A stretch of DNA of 64,000 bases from Onchocerca volvulus (taxonomy: Eukaryota > Nematoda > Chromadorea > Rhabditida > Onchocercidae). The stretch covers positions 26,093,832 to 26,157,831 of the forward strand of contig HG738137.1 of the NCBI GenBank assembly GCA_000499405.2, written 5' to 3'. The notes under the pieces are model-generated. The model made no database searches. It saw only the letters and a program-made list of their open reading frames with translations, and had not been told where the DNA came from. Below are positions 38,301-49,800 of the stretch, piece by piece (position 1 is the first letter of the stretch; every line of letters begins with the position of its first letter). The translations under genes and the position numbers were made by a program.

Positions 38301-38365
38301 GTTTCCTGTTTTTAACATTAATATGTCCATTATTTGTAATCATCATTATTTCTGAAATCAACTAG
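38301..38365 (+). other. Orphan exon-like segment encoding a hydrophobic tail
   Basis: A strong acceptor (a T run then CAG at 38291-38300) is followed by 65 nt. Read after one incoming base these give FLFLTLICPLFVIIIISEIN and a stop, a typical membrane or GPI-signal-like tail. Phase 1 input could come from within the last exon of sushi copy 3 at GGAATAT|GTGTCG, preserving the last CCP cysteine, but that donor is poor. It may be an alternative 3' exon or chance. Confidence 0.25.
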
Positions 38366-38568
38366 TATTTTCAAAAATCTGGAAAGCGGCGCATATTTTG
38401 TTGATTATTTTTCTCAGAAAATTTAGTGGATACTTGAATTTTAGCAGATAATATATCTGATTTGCGGTTTATATCTACTGACAACCTCAATGAATTTCGT
38501 ACACTTTTTGATGTATTGGCAATCAAGTAAAAACTAATGCTTAATTGTATAGCAATAAAGACTATCAA
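38366..38568 (-). other. Possible exon with hydrophobic start, no ATG
   Basis: The open frame reads LIVFIAIQLSISFYLIANTS, then a basic tail ending NMRRFPDF and stop. Codon use looks coding-like and the start looks like a signal peptide, but there is no in-frame ATG and no upstream exon was found. Not recognised. Confidence 0.2.
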
Positions 38569-39699
38569 ATAATCTGTGATGAGGATGATAAGGTTCTAAT
38601 GGTTGTTTCTGATCAGATTCCAATAAAATACGAAAAAACAAAATTTCATTCGAGATGATTGATATTAATGTTTCTTATTTTTGTTTAATCAATAAAAGAT
38701 GGAATAATTATAGGCATCTTTAAAATATATTAATTATTATAATTTGACAATTTAATTCATGTAATATATTAATCAACAGAAATTGTTTGTTGCGAATGCT
38801 ATTCTTAAATGCAGTTGATAAGCAATCACTACTGATTATTTTTAAAGGAATATGAAAAGGCTAATGAAATTAGGAAACAATTATCTGAAGCTTTCTATCA
38901 TCATATAATAATTTCCTCTAACATATACTTCTATATTCCCTATGAAAAGTTTTTTTTTTTTGAAAATTTTTGCAAAAAATTTAAAAAATTTAATTTCGAA
39001 TAAATAAGCTTATGAGATAAAATAGATGAAACAAAAAAAAGTATGACAAATTAAATGAGTCCCTTAATTAATATGTTATCAACGGATTAATCCAATTTGA
39101 AATTTATAATCATTTGGTAAATTACTGGTCTTGAAATTTCATTTGTAAATTATTACAAGGAATTTGAAAATTAAATTCATAAAGCTAATATTAATTGATC
39201 TATTGTTTGTTTGAAAAATTAATGATACCAATAATTATACGAATATTTGAATATGTAAACTGATAATAGAAATTAATCAGATTTTAAGAACTTTATATTT
39301 TGTAAAACTTTACTTTTTGAGAGAAATTTCGCTAATTGTAATAAAATGTCAGCAGATCAATGATAATCTGTTTAAGAAATATCATTAACATTTTATTAAG
39401 AGATTCTAAATATGTGTGTATTTCATTTTATCAGGATATATATACATATGCATTTGAATTATATATTTTATTAGTCCTTTCAAATGTGAAACAGAAGTAT
39501 TATAATAGGAATTAATAGAATAAAAAATTAAAACATATATTTCTTAATAATTGTGAGAAAATTTTTACATTCGAAATTATATACTTTTTCTTTCTCTCAA
39601 AATTTTTTTTTAATATTAAATTTAATCCTTTTAAATTTAACTTAACTTATAAAAAGCATAATAACAATAATAATAATAAATAATATTAGAAGCAATTAA

Positions 39700-40317
39700 T
39701 TAATCGAAAATATTTTTATTCTCTTCGTTCATATTTGCGACATTGTTATGTTGACATAGCCAAGGATATTTACGACAAAACAATTTAACTGTTTCCAATG
39801 CGGCATTTTTATCGTTATAAGCATGTATTCGTGGTGTTGAATTAATTCTTGGGATAACAGGTGGAACTGAAAATAGTAATTAAATCATCGAAAATGATTA
39901 ATCGATATTAAGATGCATTTTATGAAATATATTTTATGTAAATTAGATATCAAATATGCCAGATATCTTCTCTTTTCTAATATGCTTAAAAAAATCAAAC
40001 AAATTTAGAATTTGACGGTAAATCTTGAAGAAAAATTTTTAAAGAAAAATTTAGAAATAATTTGAATAATTGATAATATTGGGTAAAATTAATAAAACTT
40101 TCCACTATGTTATTAATATATTAATATTACTATTGAAAGTATATTACTAATGCTCTGATTGATATTAATTTTCAAGCGATAATTATAATTGCAATTTAAA
40201 GTAATTCATTAAAGTAAGAATTCCATTACCATTATTATCAATGTCGAATGGAAGTGGTCCACAGCAATAAATCCACGTAATTAGTGAACAAAATAGAATT
40301 ATTCGAAGAAAATACAT
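39700..40317 (-). CDS. Small secreted protein with CxxYPWxC motif (84 aa)
   Basis: Two exons (minus, 40317-40230 and 39866-39700) join in phase 1 with canonical splice sites. The signal peptide is MYFLRIILFCSLITWIYC, and mature sequence starts near CGPLPF. A Pro/Asn-rich stretch follows, then C60-RKYPWL-C67 and an acidic tail ending ENKNIFD. With only two cysteines after the first pair, it is likely one small disulfide loop. Both the CGP start and the CxxYPWxC loop recur in the mucin-like gene 2.9 kb away on the other strand, so the two are probably related and divergently transcribed. Function unknown. Confidence 0.7.
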
Positions 40318-43175
40318 AATTTTTCGATGTATTCACGCAAATATTCGGTGGCAAATGAAGCGTATGCTATGCTTTAAAAAATAATAATGAATAAATAAAT
40401 GTAATAATACCAAAAACAAAAGAGGAAAAAGCGCCGAAATTTGAAAATTCGAAAAATTTTTTTAGTTTTACGTCATTTCTAACTTTTTGCAATTTTTTTG
40501 CATTGCTATTCAGTTTATGTAAAATTATTACAAATAAATGCTTCTATTAATATATGAATGGAAGAATTGTGTAAAAGTTAAAAAAAATCAACTCAGTTCA
40601 ATTGTATTTTGAAGGTGAAATGATCGAAAATGAAACAAATTAGCAAAGAAATTTATTTCGATGAGAGAATTTTGCAAACATTTTTCATACGTTTACCCTA
40701 ATTTTTCCACTATTTGCTACGGTTAGACGTATGTTTATTTATATATTGCTGTCTTTTAGTTTTCTTTTATTTATCATTCAATATAAAAAGTCATAAAAAT
40801 TCTTCATACATGCAAAAAAAAAGAAAAAAAATTGCGTTTATTTATTTTTTCAGCAAAAAAAAACTTTTTTTTTTCTTCACAGAAAATTGCAATGATAACA
40901 ATTTATCATTGCAAAAAAAAGAATAAATATTCCATAAATTTTTGAAATGAACCAATTATTTCAATCAATTTATAAACAGGACTTTTTATTTTTCCTTTCA
41001 TGAAAATTGGCTGAAATTTTTTATTTTTAATTGAAGCACATTTTTTTCTTTTTTTCTAGGAATAATTAAATTACTATTTAAAGAAAAACATGAATAAAAT
41101 GTTTTTAATTCTAAAAATCAATAAAAGTTTAAACATAAATTTAGATATTTTATTCTTCATAAAATCATATAATTTTTATAGATGTATGATCGATTAATAT
41201 TTGATCTCTAATAATATGTAGTACAATTATGATCAACAATAACTTAACGGCCATTTTTGGAATGTATAGAAAATGTATGATACAAATTAAATATATAATC
41301 ATTTAACGAAATAATCAAATATAGTTTTGACTAATTCATAATTGAAAAAATAGTCTTATTATTGAGCATAAGCTAAATTTTCTAAATTTTGTAGCAAGTT
41401 ATAACATTCTTTTTATTCAGTACTAATATAATTTTAGTAATTTAATCAAACATTATAATGATAATTTCAAAAAGAAACTTTAAAATGAATAGATTCCTAA
41501 TTAATCACACCGAAATTTTTTCTCATATCATATATTTTTATTTTAATACATTCATTTGAATTAAAATTCACATTATTAAAAAAAGAAAATTGAAGATTTG
41601 AAAAAAATGGCAAAAAAAATCTCGATGAAATGACAAATAACTGTTTGCTTACAATTAAAAAAATTATTGAATTTGTAATATATAATATCTAATTAAAAGA
41701 TATTTAAATATAATCGAAAAATGAAAATTTATAAATTTACTTGATTATTTCTGCATCAACTAATTGTTTCTTGCTTCGTTATTTGTTTAATTGTTAAGTT
41801 TAAGTTTTTTTTTTATTCTGAACTTCTACTGACCACATTTTTTAATTTCATTGTTTAATTTTTTACTTTTCCAAAGCACAACTTATCAAAGTTTAATTCT
41901 ATGAAAGATTATCGCTTACTTTCAATTAATACTCTTCAAATATTTTTAAACTCAAATTTGTCCATTGGATCTTCCTTTTTTTTTTTTGTTAATAAATGGC
42001 TAATTAAAATAAATTGATTATTAATGTGCAAGAAATAATTGTAATTGTTAGTTTCAAACTATTTTAAATATTTTTATCTACTAAATAACAAGCATATAAT
42101 CTGCCTTTATCTTTCATAATTTTTTTTCATTCAAAAATAGAATATGAAAAACTAAAAAACAATACTGCATATTACATACAAGAATATAAATATTTGAAAA
42201 TATCAATCAATAATCAAAGTATGCATACATAATTAAGGAAATATTTTGATATTAGTGATAATTATAATTGAAGTAATAATTAATCAAATATTATTCTATT
42301 CACATACAATTATGAATATTTCAGCGTTGTATAAAATTTATTTTTACATTTTCTTTCCTATATCCTAAATTTATCAAAAATTGTTCAATAATTTATCGGA
42401 AAAAAGAAGAAAAAAAAGAAAAAAGACAAAAATATTACGATTGATGAAAATTGCGGTGATAGATACAATTGAAATTGATCTTAGAACAATTTTATGATAG
42501 TTTTTGTGAACAATGAAATGATGGTATTATTATTTTAAACATTGAATAAAACTATTATCCCACCAAAAAGAAACGCTTTCTTTGAGATGAATAAATGAAA
42601 TTAGCACAAATAATCTGTGAAAACTTTCATACTTTGCTCTTTGTTATAATAGTTGTATTATCAAAAAAAGCATTAAAATTATGATAATAATATATAAGAA
42701 GATTGTTCCTTTCCAACAAACCATACTAATATTCATCGATTTAAATCTTAAACAATATTATTTTATGCCTTCTAATATCATACTATAAAGACTTTGATCT
42801 TATTGTTATCGTAATAAAATTCAATGATATGAATTAGATTAGCATTTGAGTAAATTTATTTTGAAATGAGATAGTACATTATCACATCAGTATTCTATAT
42901 TGCATGAAAAACTAATCTAAGCTATATCTAAATATTTTTAAAGTTTATTTTCCTTTATTTTAAATAGCACCTATGCACAATTGTTAGTTTTAAATTGTTA
43001 AAATATTTAGCATATCCTATAATTTGCCTATTATTAGCAAATTATAACTGATTGAAGAATTGTTGTTATCAATTAAGAATTCTGATAATTTGAATTTTGT
43101 TATTCAAATTATTATCAAATTTATGTTGCAGCTGATAAATTTGGCTATCATTTGTGGTCAAATTATCTGTTAATA
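40318..43175. other. Intergenic between two divergent secreted-protein genes
   Basis: About 2.9 kb of very AT-rich DNA with many A/T homopolymers. No gene seen. It presumably holds the promoters of both flanking genes. A splice acceptor (TTATGTTGCAG, ending 43131) lies 44 nt before the right-hand ATG. Confidence 0.6.
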
Positions 43176-45324
43176 ATGCTTCTTCATGTTGGAATTAGTT
43201 GCTCTATTTTTCTATTAGTGCATAGTTGTGGACCAATGCAAGGTATGATAATATTTTTAATGTTATATTTACGTTCTATTAGAATATTTATCAGATATGA
43301 CCAAAAATTAATCTAATCATATCTTATTGATCACAGAATTAAATTATATCGTTATCACATGAACATTTCATTTTCAACATTATCAATAATTGTTGACGAT
43401 GCAAATTATTGGCAATAATTTATCTAGTCTGGATTTACTCAATTTTAATCAGCCATACATATGATAAGATGATGTTTTCTTAACTAATTTGACGATTACA
43501 GGTTCATTTTTTAAACTAAGCAATCCAATTAGGTTATTTCGTCATTGTTCTGATAAAACTTCATATTTCAGGTCTTCCAGGAATAAATCAGATAGAGTTG
43601 GATCCTGATGCGTCACCACATGAACCTTCCTTTGCTTGCCATCTATATCCTTGGACTTGTGGGCTTAATCATAGTCAGGTTATAACACAATTTGTACAAG
43701 CTGTATCTATAAATGCCACCAATGCTACGACGACAAAAATTTCTAAAAACGCAAAACTAGTGAAAAATACTGTAAAAGCAACAACAACAACTACTACGAC
43801 AGAAGCGCCAACGACAACAACAACGACTACAACAGAAGCACCAACAACAACAACAACAACTACAACAGAAGCACCAACAACAACAACAACAACTACAACA
43901 GAAGCACCAACAACAACAACTACAACAGAAGCACCAACAACTACAACAGAAGCACCAACAACAACAACTCCGATAGAAGCACGAACGACAAGAACAGTAA
44001 TCATTCCTACTACTGAAGAGCCAATTACTAGGCCAATTCGATATCCCGGACAAGCACGAACAGCGCAAGAAGCGATGGTGAATTTGAAGAAATCAATACA
44101 TCAAGCGGTCTGTGATTTTGAAATTCAATTTAAACTGAAGCGATCGAACATTCTGAAAGATATTCTTCTGTTCTTAAGTCTAAAATCTTTTTTTTGTTAG
44201 ATAATACTTTTCAGAAATGATTAAATTTGAAATTGCTTGATCTCTTAGAGAAGAAATTTTCAGGATAAATAGAATGTCATATAAGGATGAATATATTCCT
44301 TTTTTTTTGCAATTTTTAAAAATATAAATTTATTCTATTAATCTTAATCCGTTGTTAATGAATGCACTCTTTTTTTTTTTTCTGAAATTTTGTTGGTTTT
44401 TTATTTTTTTTTTTTCAGTTTACTTTAGGATCAGATCAAAGAACAATTCAAATATTTGATCTTTTATTTTTACAGTTTACACGAATGTTAGTGAATGTTG
44501 GATTGAACCCGACTATAAACTATACCGTACAAAGTTATAAACCAGATAATGTGATTATTGCAACAGATATAACTCAAGGACAAATATGGTCTCGTGATAC
44601 AGGCGCATGTGTCGTAAAGGATAACATTGTTATCGCATTTGTTAATGGTAGCAGATATGATAAGGTTTGTTTACTTTTTATTAACTTCTCATTTTACTCC
44701 AAAACCTAACTTTATGATAAAAGTTGTCAACGAAAAATAAACATTAAAAATTCTAAATTAAAGTTGAATTTTAAAAAAAGCGCCATCTTATGCTTTCATT
44801 TTTCTTTTTAAAACATTTTTCCTTTTAAATTTAAACATAACATCACATTTTATCGGGCAAAAATTTATTTTGCAATTATACTAACTTATATTCTTTGTTA
44901 ATTAATTTTCATTTTTATAAACCTTAAATTTTTGCTTATTAAAAATGAAATGAAACCGATGCTTGAGATAAATATATACCTAGGTAAATAAATACGCCTA
45001 TTTTCGAAGATTAATGTCAGTAAAGTATGAACGTTCCTTATCATTGCAGCAGTAATTTCTGCGATTTTTAGTTTCATTCACGTGCGTACGTGTGTTAATA
45101 TATGTACACTCACGTGCGTACGTATGTCGATATATGTATATCAGAATGATATAATTAACAAATTAATCATTTCATTCAATTTTTTTCAGGCAATATCGAT
45201 CAAATTGCACAATATCGAATTTCCCCTAACGTATAACTTTTGGAAGGAAGCTGGAGCGGTGTTTGCAAGATATTTAAAAAACATGTCGAAAGTTTTAATT
45301 TATAAAATGTATGTCGAAGTTTAA
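43176..45324 (+). CDS. Secreted mucin-like protein with CxxYPWxC motif (~308 aa)
   Basis: Exons 43176-43242, 43572-44107, 44476-44664 and 45190-45324 have consistent phases. The signal peptide MLLHVGISCSIFLLVHS is followed by CGPMQG. The N-terminal module contains C45-HLYPWT-C52 and NATN sites. Residues ~86-150 form a Thr-rich stretch with six EAP spacers, expected to be heavily O-glycosylated. A ~120-residue C-terminal domain follows (MLVNVGLNPTINYTVQSYK ... IWSRDTGACVVK ... YNFWKEAGAVFARYL), whose family I do not recognise. There is no membrane anchor. Exon 3 has a second, very strong acceptor 57 nt upstream (exon from 44419), in frame and open, adding 19 residues. The exon 2 donor (GCG|GTCTGT) is the least certain junction. 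Confidence 0.72.
43780..43981 (+). repeat. Thr-run / EAP minisatellite in coding sequence
   Basis: An ACA/ACT-rich array encodes runs of 4-8 Thr separated by EAP six times. Unit length varies (33, 33, 33, 27, 21 nt), so the array probably varies in length between individuals. Confidence 0.85.
45078..45140 (+). repeat. Duplicated 32-bp unit with CACGTG and CGTACG
   Basis: TCACGTGCGTACGT followed by a TATATGTA block occurs at 45078 and again at 45110. It lies in the last intron of the mucin-like gene. Each copy holds an E-box (CACGTG). No known role. Confidence 0.7.
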
Positions 45325-46864
45325 AAAAAAAAAAAACTAATTATTGAAATTTGATGTTCGATTAATTTATATTAGTAATTAGTTAGAATTTCGACAAATT
45401 TTTTTCTACGTATATTTTTTTCTCTAAAAAAATTCGTGTAATAAATTAATTGTAGCAGATTAATGGTGCAATTAATTAATAATACAAAATTAATATGCAA
45501 TTAATAGGTTCAATTAATATCGATGTTTTTTGTAATTTGATAAAGAATAGATTGGAAAATTTTAGAAACTTGATATGTCAGAATTAATTAATTTGCTTAT
45601 TGATTTGTTTAACATGACTGTTTAATTGACTAATTTATTGATTGATTGATTGATTGATGAATGATTGAAATATTTTTCCTAGCGAATAATTCAACATGTA
45701 TTTCTCATCTATACTTTCATGCAAAGCGTTTTTTTTTTTCATGTTAATTTTGAGGTATCTTTGCATTTTGATAATAATTACACATATTAATATTATTAAT
45801 CACGCTTTTTCAAAAAAAATTAATCAATTTAAATGTAAAAACTGCATTATTTGTAATGTAAAGATACCTCAAATGCTATCTTATTGATAGGATTTTTATT
45901 AATTCATATTTTAATTAAGCGTAACTATTATAAATCACTTTCGATTGAACGCTCAATTCTTCCCTAAATGATTGAATAAATTATTTATCGATTGATTGGG
46001 ATAATTTCCTCCATTGCAAAAAGTTTCATAGTGCTGGGATGAAAATTTTTCATCGTTGCATAAATTTTATTTTCAAATTTGAAACTGTGAAATGGATGGA
46101 GGGAAGGTTTGTAATTCAATAGAAGACACGGGGGAGCGAAGGGCGGGGGAGATGTTCTGAGGGAGAACCTGAAGACCCGATTAGTTCATCTTTTAATTGC
46201 TAATTTTATCTTTCAGACATTGTATTTATTTATTTTTTGTTTTCAAGTAGTTAATATAATCATCTTTTTCTAACATGCCAGAATAAGAGGTGAGGTTATT
46301 TGCAGAGGGTGAAAGGAACATATGAAAACATGATTGACATAATTAGAGATTGAAAGCAAAGAAATAGTACTGAAAGATAATTCATTTTAAAAGATAGATC
46401 AGAATAAAGAGTGAAATTTTTCGAAAAAGATCATAGCTGATTTGAATATTTAGAGATTGAAAGTATGGGAAAGTAGTGTAGTTGATGGAAAGACATTAGA
46501 GATTGATAAGATTGTGAATACAGTGAGGATTTTGATATTTGATCATAATTATTACGGCTATTGATCTGTTTTGTTCAGAAAATTATTGCAAATCCGATAT
46601 ATAATTAATCTTTGTCAGTAATCACATCAATAAGCATGAAAAGAACTAGGATACATAAAAAATTATAAATATTAAAGATTATATTAAATGGAAATATATC
46701 AGGTTTACAATAATTTTGAAAGAAGAGATTTGCAATAACTGATAAAATAAATTGGTTCTTTATTTTTCCTTAACAAATTTATTTACTATATAATCAATTA
46801 TATTATTGATTATCTTGAACACAGATATTCTACAAAATATTTCAGGGTTTATTTTTTTTCGATT
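45325..46864. other. Intergenic, no gene seen
   Basis: 3' flank of the mucin-like gene and upstream of RTEL1. It contains an ATTG microsatellite (45638-45665) and a purine-rich patch at 46090-46180. The RTEL1 splice acceptor (TATTTCAG, ending 46845) is at its right edge. Confidence 0.6.
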
Positions 46865-49800
46865 ATGCATATGGTACAGATTGATAGATTTACTGTGGAA
46901 TTTCCATACGAACCATACGAATGTCAGATTAAATTTATGGAAAAAGTAATGGAAGCTTTACAGATGGTACACTTATTATATGTATTAATTATACAAAATT
47001 AGTTAATTGATAAGTTATTAGAGCATATCAAAAAATGCTTTTTTTATCTTCTACTGTTGAGTATGACAAAAAATTATTAATTATCGAGCAGGAAATGTTA
47101 GTTACCAGTTAATTATGCTTATTAAAGATAACTGATTACATAAATCACCATTTTGAATGATCATTAAATTTATTCCCAGATATGATAAATTATCATTCAT
47201 TAAAACATAATAACATATTATTGCTTATCAAATTCCTTATAATAGATATCGATTACTAATGTTCGTTCAGGGTGGTAAATTATTATTACATGTTATAAAA
47301 AACGTTGCTACATAGACATTGCAACAAATTATTATATTTTCAATTATAATAATAGACAAATTATTTATTGACTACATTCAAAAAGTATAATTTGGGACAT
47401 TGAGGATTAAATAATCAAAATATCAGGATGAATTTTGCTTGACAAATTCACTGACTTTGGTGCATCATATTTCTGTAGATTTAGTATTTCAATTTAGTGG
47501 AAGGAGTTAGCTCTCAAGCAAATCTGTTAACTATAGCCCTTTTTGATTACCTGACTTTCAACAAATCTTTTTGTTTTTAAAATATTCTAAATTTTTAGCA
47601 TTTCTTGTGGATATGATTAATACTTAATATGACTAATGTAAATTGGAAGTTAATCTCTTCTAGATTTCTACCAAAAAAAATTATCACAGGGTAATATTAA
47701 AAATTTATTACTTCTCAGGGACAAAATGCAGCATTAGAATCGCCAACTGGAACTGGTAAAACACTATGTTTATTGTGTGCTGCCATTGCATACTTGAAAG
47801 ATTGCAAATCAAAGATATCGCAGATGGATACTGTACAAGAAATACAAGGTCACTGTTTTGACTTGACATATTAATATTTGCTAGAACAATTAATATTTAT
47901 TTCTGAAAAAAAATGAGAAGATGAAATTATTCTATATACGCAAAATATCTGTTGGTTCGTTTCTATATTTTAGTTTGTATTTTAATTTTTAGTGCTTCCC
48001 TAATTTTTTGTCGCGTTAGAAAATAATTCCAACATATTTCCCAATTACTGAAATTTCCTTTCAAGTTTGAAATGAAATAGCAATGTGGAACAAATTATTC
48101 GAATGCATAACGTTAGAAACTGTTTGAAAATGATTTTATTGACAGGTACATCTTCTAGATCACTTTATCCAAAAATCCTGTATGCTTCTCGAACACATAG
48201 CCAGTTGGCACAAGTAATCCGTGAATTAAACAAAACAACTTACAAAGAGTAAGTATTTTGTGCTGAATTATATTTAAAACATCCCCAAACCTTCGTATTG
48301 ATATGTTGCTATGCACATTTCTCGTTATTTAGAGTTTCCGTTTTTCATGCATGCAAAAATGTTGGTTTGAAATAAATGCAAACTGAGTGGATGACTAATT
48401 GGATTCAGTTGTTACTGTTACCAGGAATTAAAAGCTCTTCTTGTTATATATTCTCATCACTTTCCAATCTTCCTCTGCATTTTCGTGACAGTCGTAATAT
48501 TTCCAAAACAAAAGTTTTAATTTTTCTCCAATATTTTCAGTATTAAAAGCGTAACTTTGGCTTCACGTGATTTACTTTGTATCAATGATAAAGTAATGAA
48601 AGAAAATAATAGTCACGTCAAATCATTTATGTGTCGGAATTTGATCAGCAAACATCAATGTCCATTTTATAATTTCTACGAAAGTATGTTTTTGTTTTTC
48701 TTTCTTTCTTTCTTTCTTTTTTTTTCTTTTTTTCACTTGCTTGTCTTATCAGATATTGGAAATCTTTTAATATTGGTAAAGCAAGTAAATGAAATAGCAA
48801 TTCAAGTTTTTTGTTCCCGTGTGCATGCTATATTCCTAAAAATTTTATGATACCAACTCTATTATCTGTATGGCGTAGTCGAGATCTCCATAGAGGCTAT
48901 CTATGCTTTTTCCATATTTTCAATGAAATTCCTCTTTTTTTTTCTGTCCCGGAATTCGTAATTCTTTTTTTCCTAGATTTCTTCAGAACATTCATCATTT
49001 TTGGAGGTTCAATTTCCATAAATTTAAATGTTCAAAAATTTATTTAGCTATTCAGGAATTTTGATTTAGTTGCAAAAAAATTGTGTTTCAGAAGCTGATC
49101 CATCAGCACTGGATTTACTGTATAACGAGAATGGGTTGGTTCCAGATATCGAAGATGTTATCAATATATCTCGAAAGCATAAGTATACCAGATTTTTTTT
49201 TTTTTGTTTGATTTGAAATTTCATTTCAACTTGATATTATCGGAATTTGTTTCATTTATTTCATCAAAATTTATCATGTTTTAGAAATAAATTCTCATTT
49301 CAGATATTGTCCTTATTTTCGAAATCGTACAATGTATGAAAACGCTGATCTTATTCTTCTGCCATACAATTATATCGTTGATCCTTCCCTACGAGATAAG
49401 CATAACATTCATTTGGAAGGGAATATTGTCATTTTTGATGAGGCACATAACTTGGTAATTATTCTTACGAAAAAATATTCACATACCAGTCAATAAGTTT
49501 GATAAGATAGCTATTATAGATAAGATAGAATTGGTGCGTGAAATGATTTTTCTTGAAATGGCATTTTCTGGGGAATCTTTGTGATTTATCAGAGAAATTG
49601 AGAACTAAAACTAATTATAACCGGAATTTTTTATTCAGGAATCAGTTTGTGAAGAGTCAACATCAGTATCATTTTCAACTACCCAAATAAGCGCTTGTAT
49701 AAGAGAAACAAAGAAAGTTTTGGAAATGATAATAAATGATGAAGAGGAAATTCGAACGAAAATGGCATGTGTTTATTTACTTGACCCTTTCTTTTTCATT

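Larger units (their letters stand above)
37065..39699. other. Intergenic with two isolated exon-like pieces
   Basis: Up to ~38060 this is the sushi-unit 3' flank. Beyond that it is AT-rich sequence, with the two candidates at 38301 and 38366 listed separately. 38600-39699 shows nothing. Confidence 0.5.

Noticed and set aside
43675..44068. Long Val- or Cys-rich ORFs on the minus strand
   Set aside because: They are reverse complements of the Thr/EAP array of the mucin-like gene.
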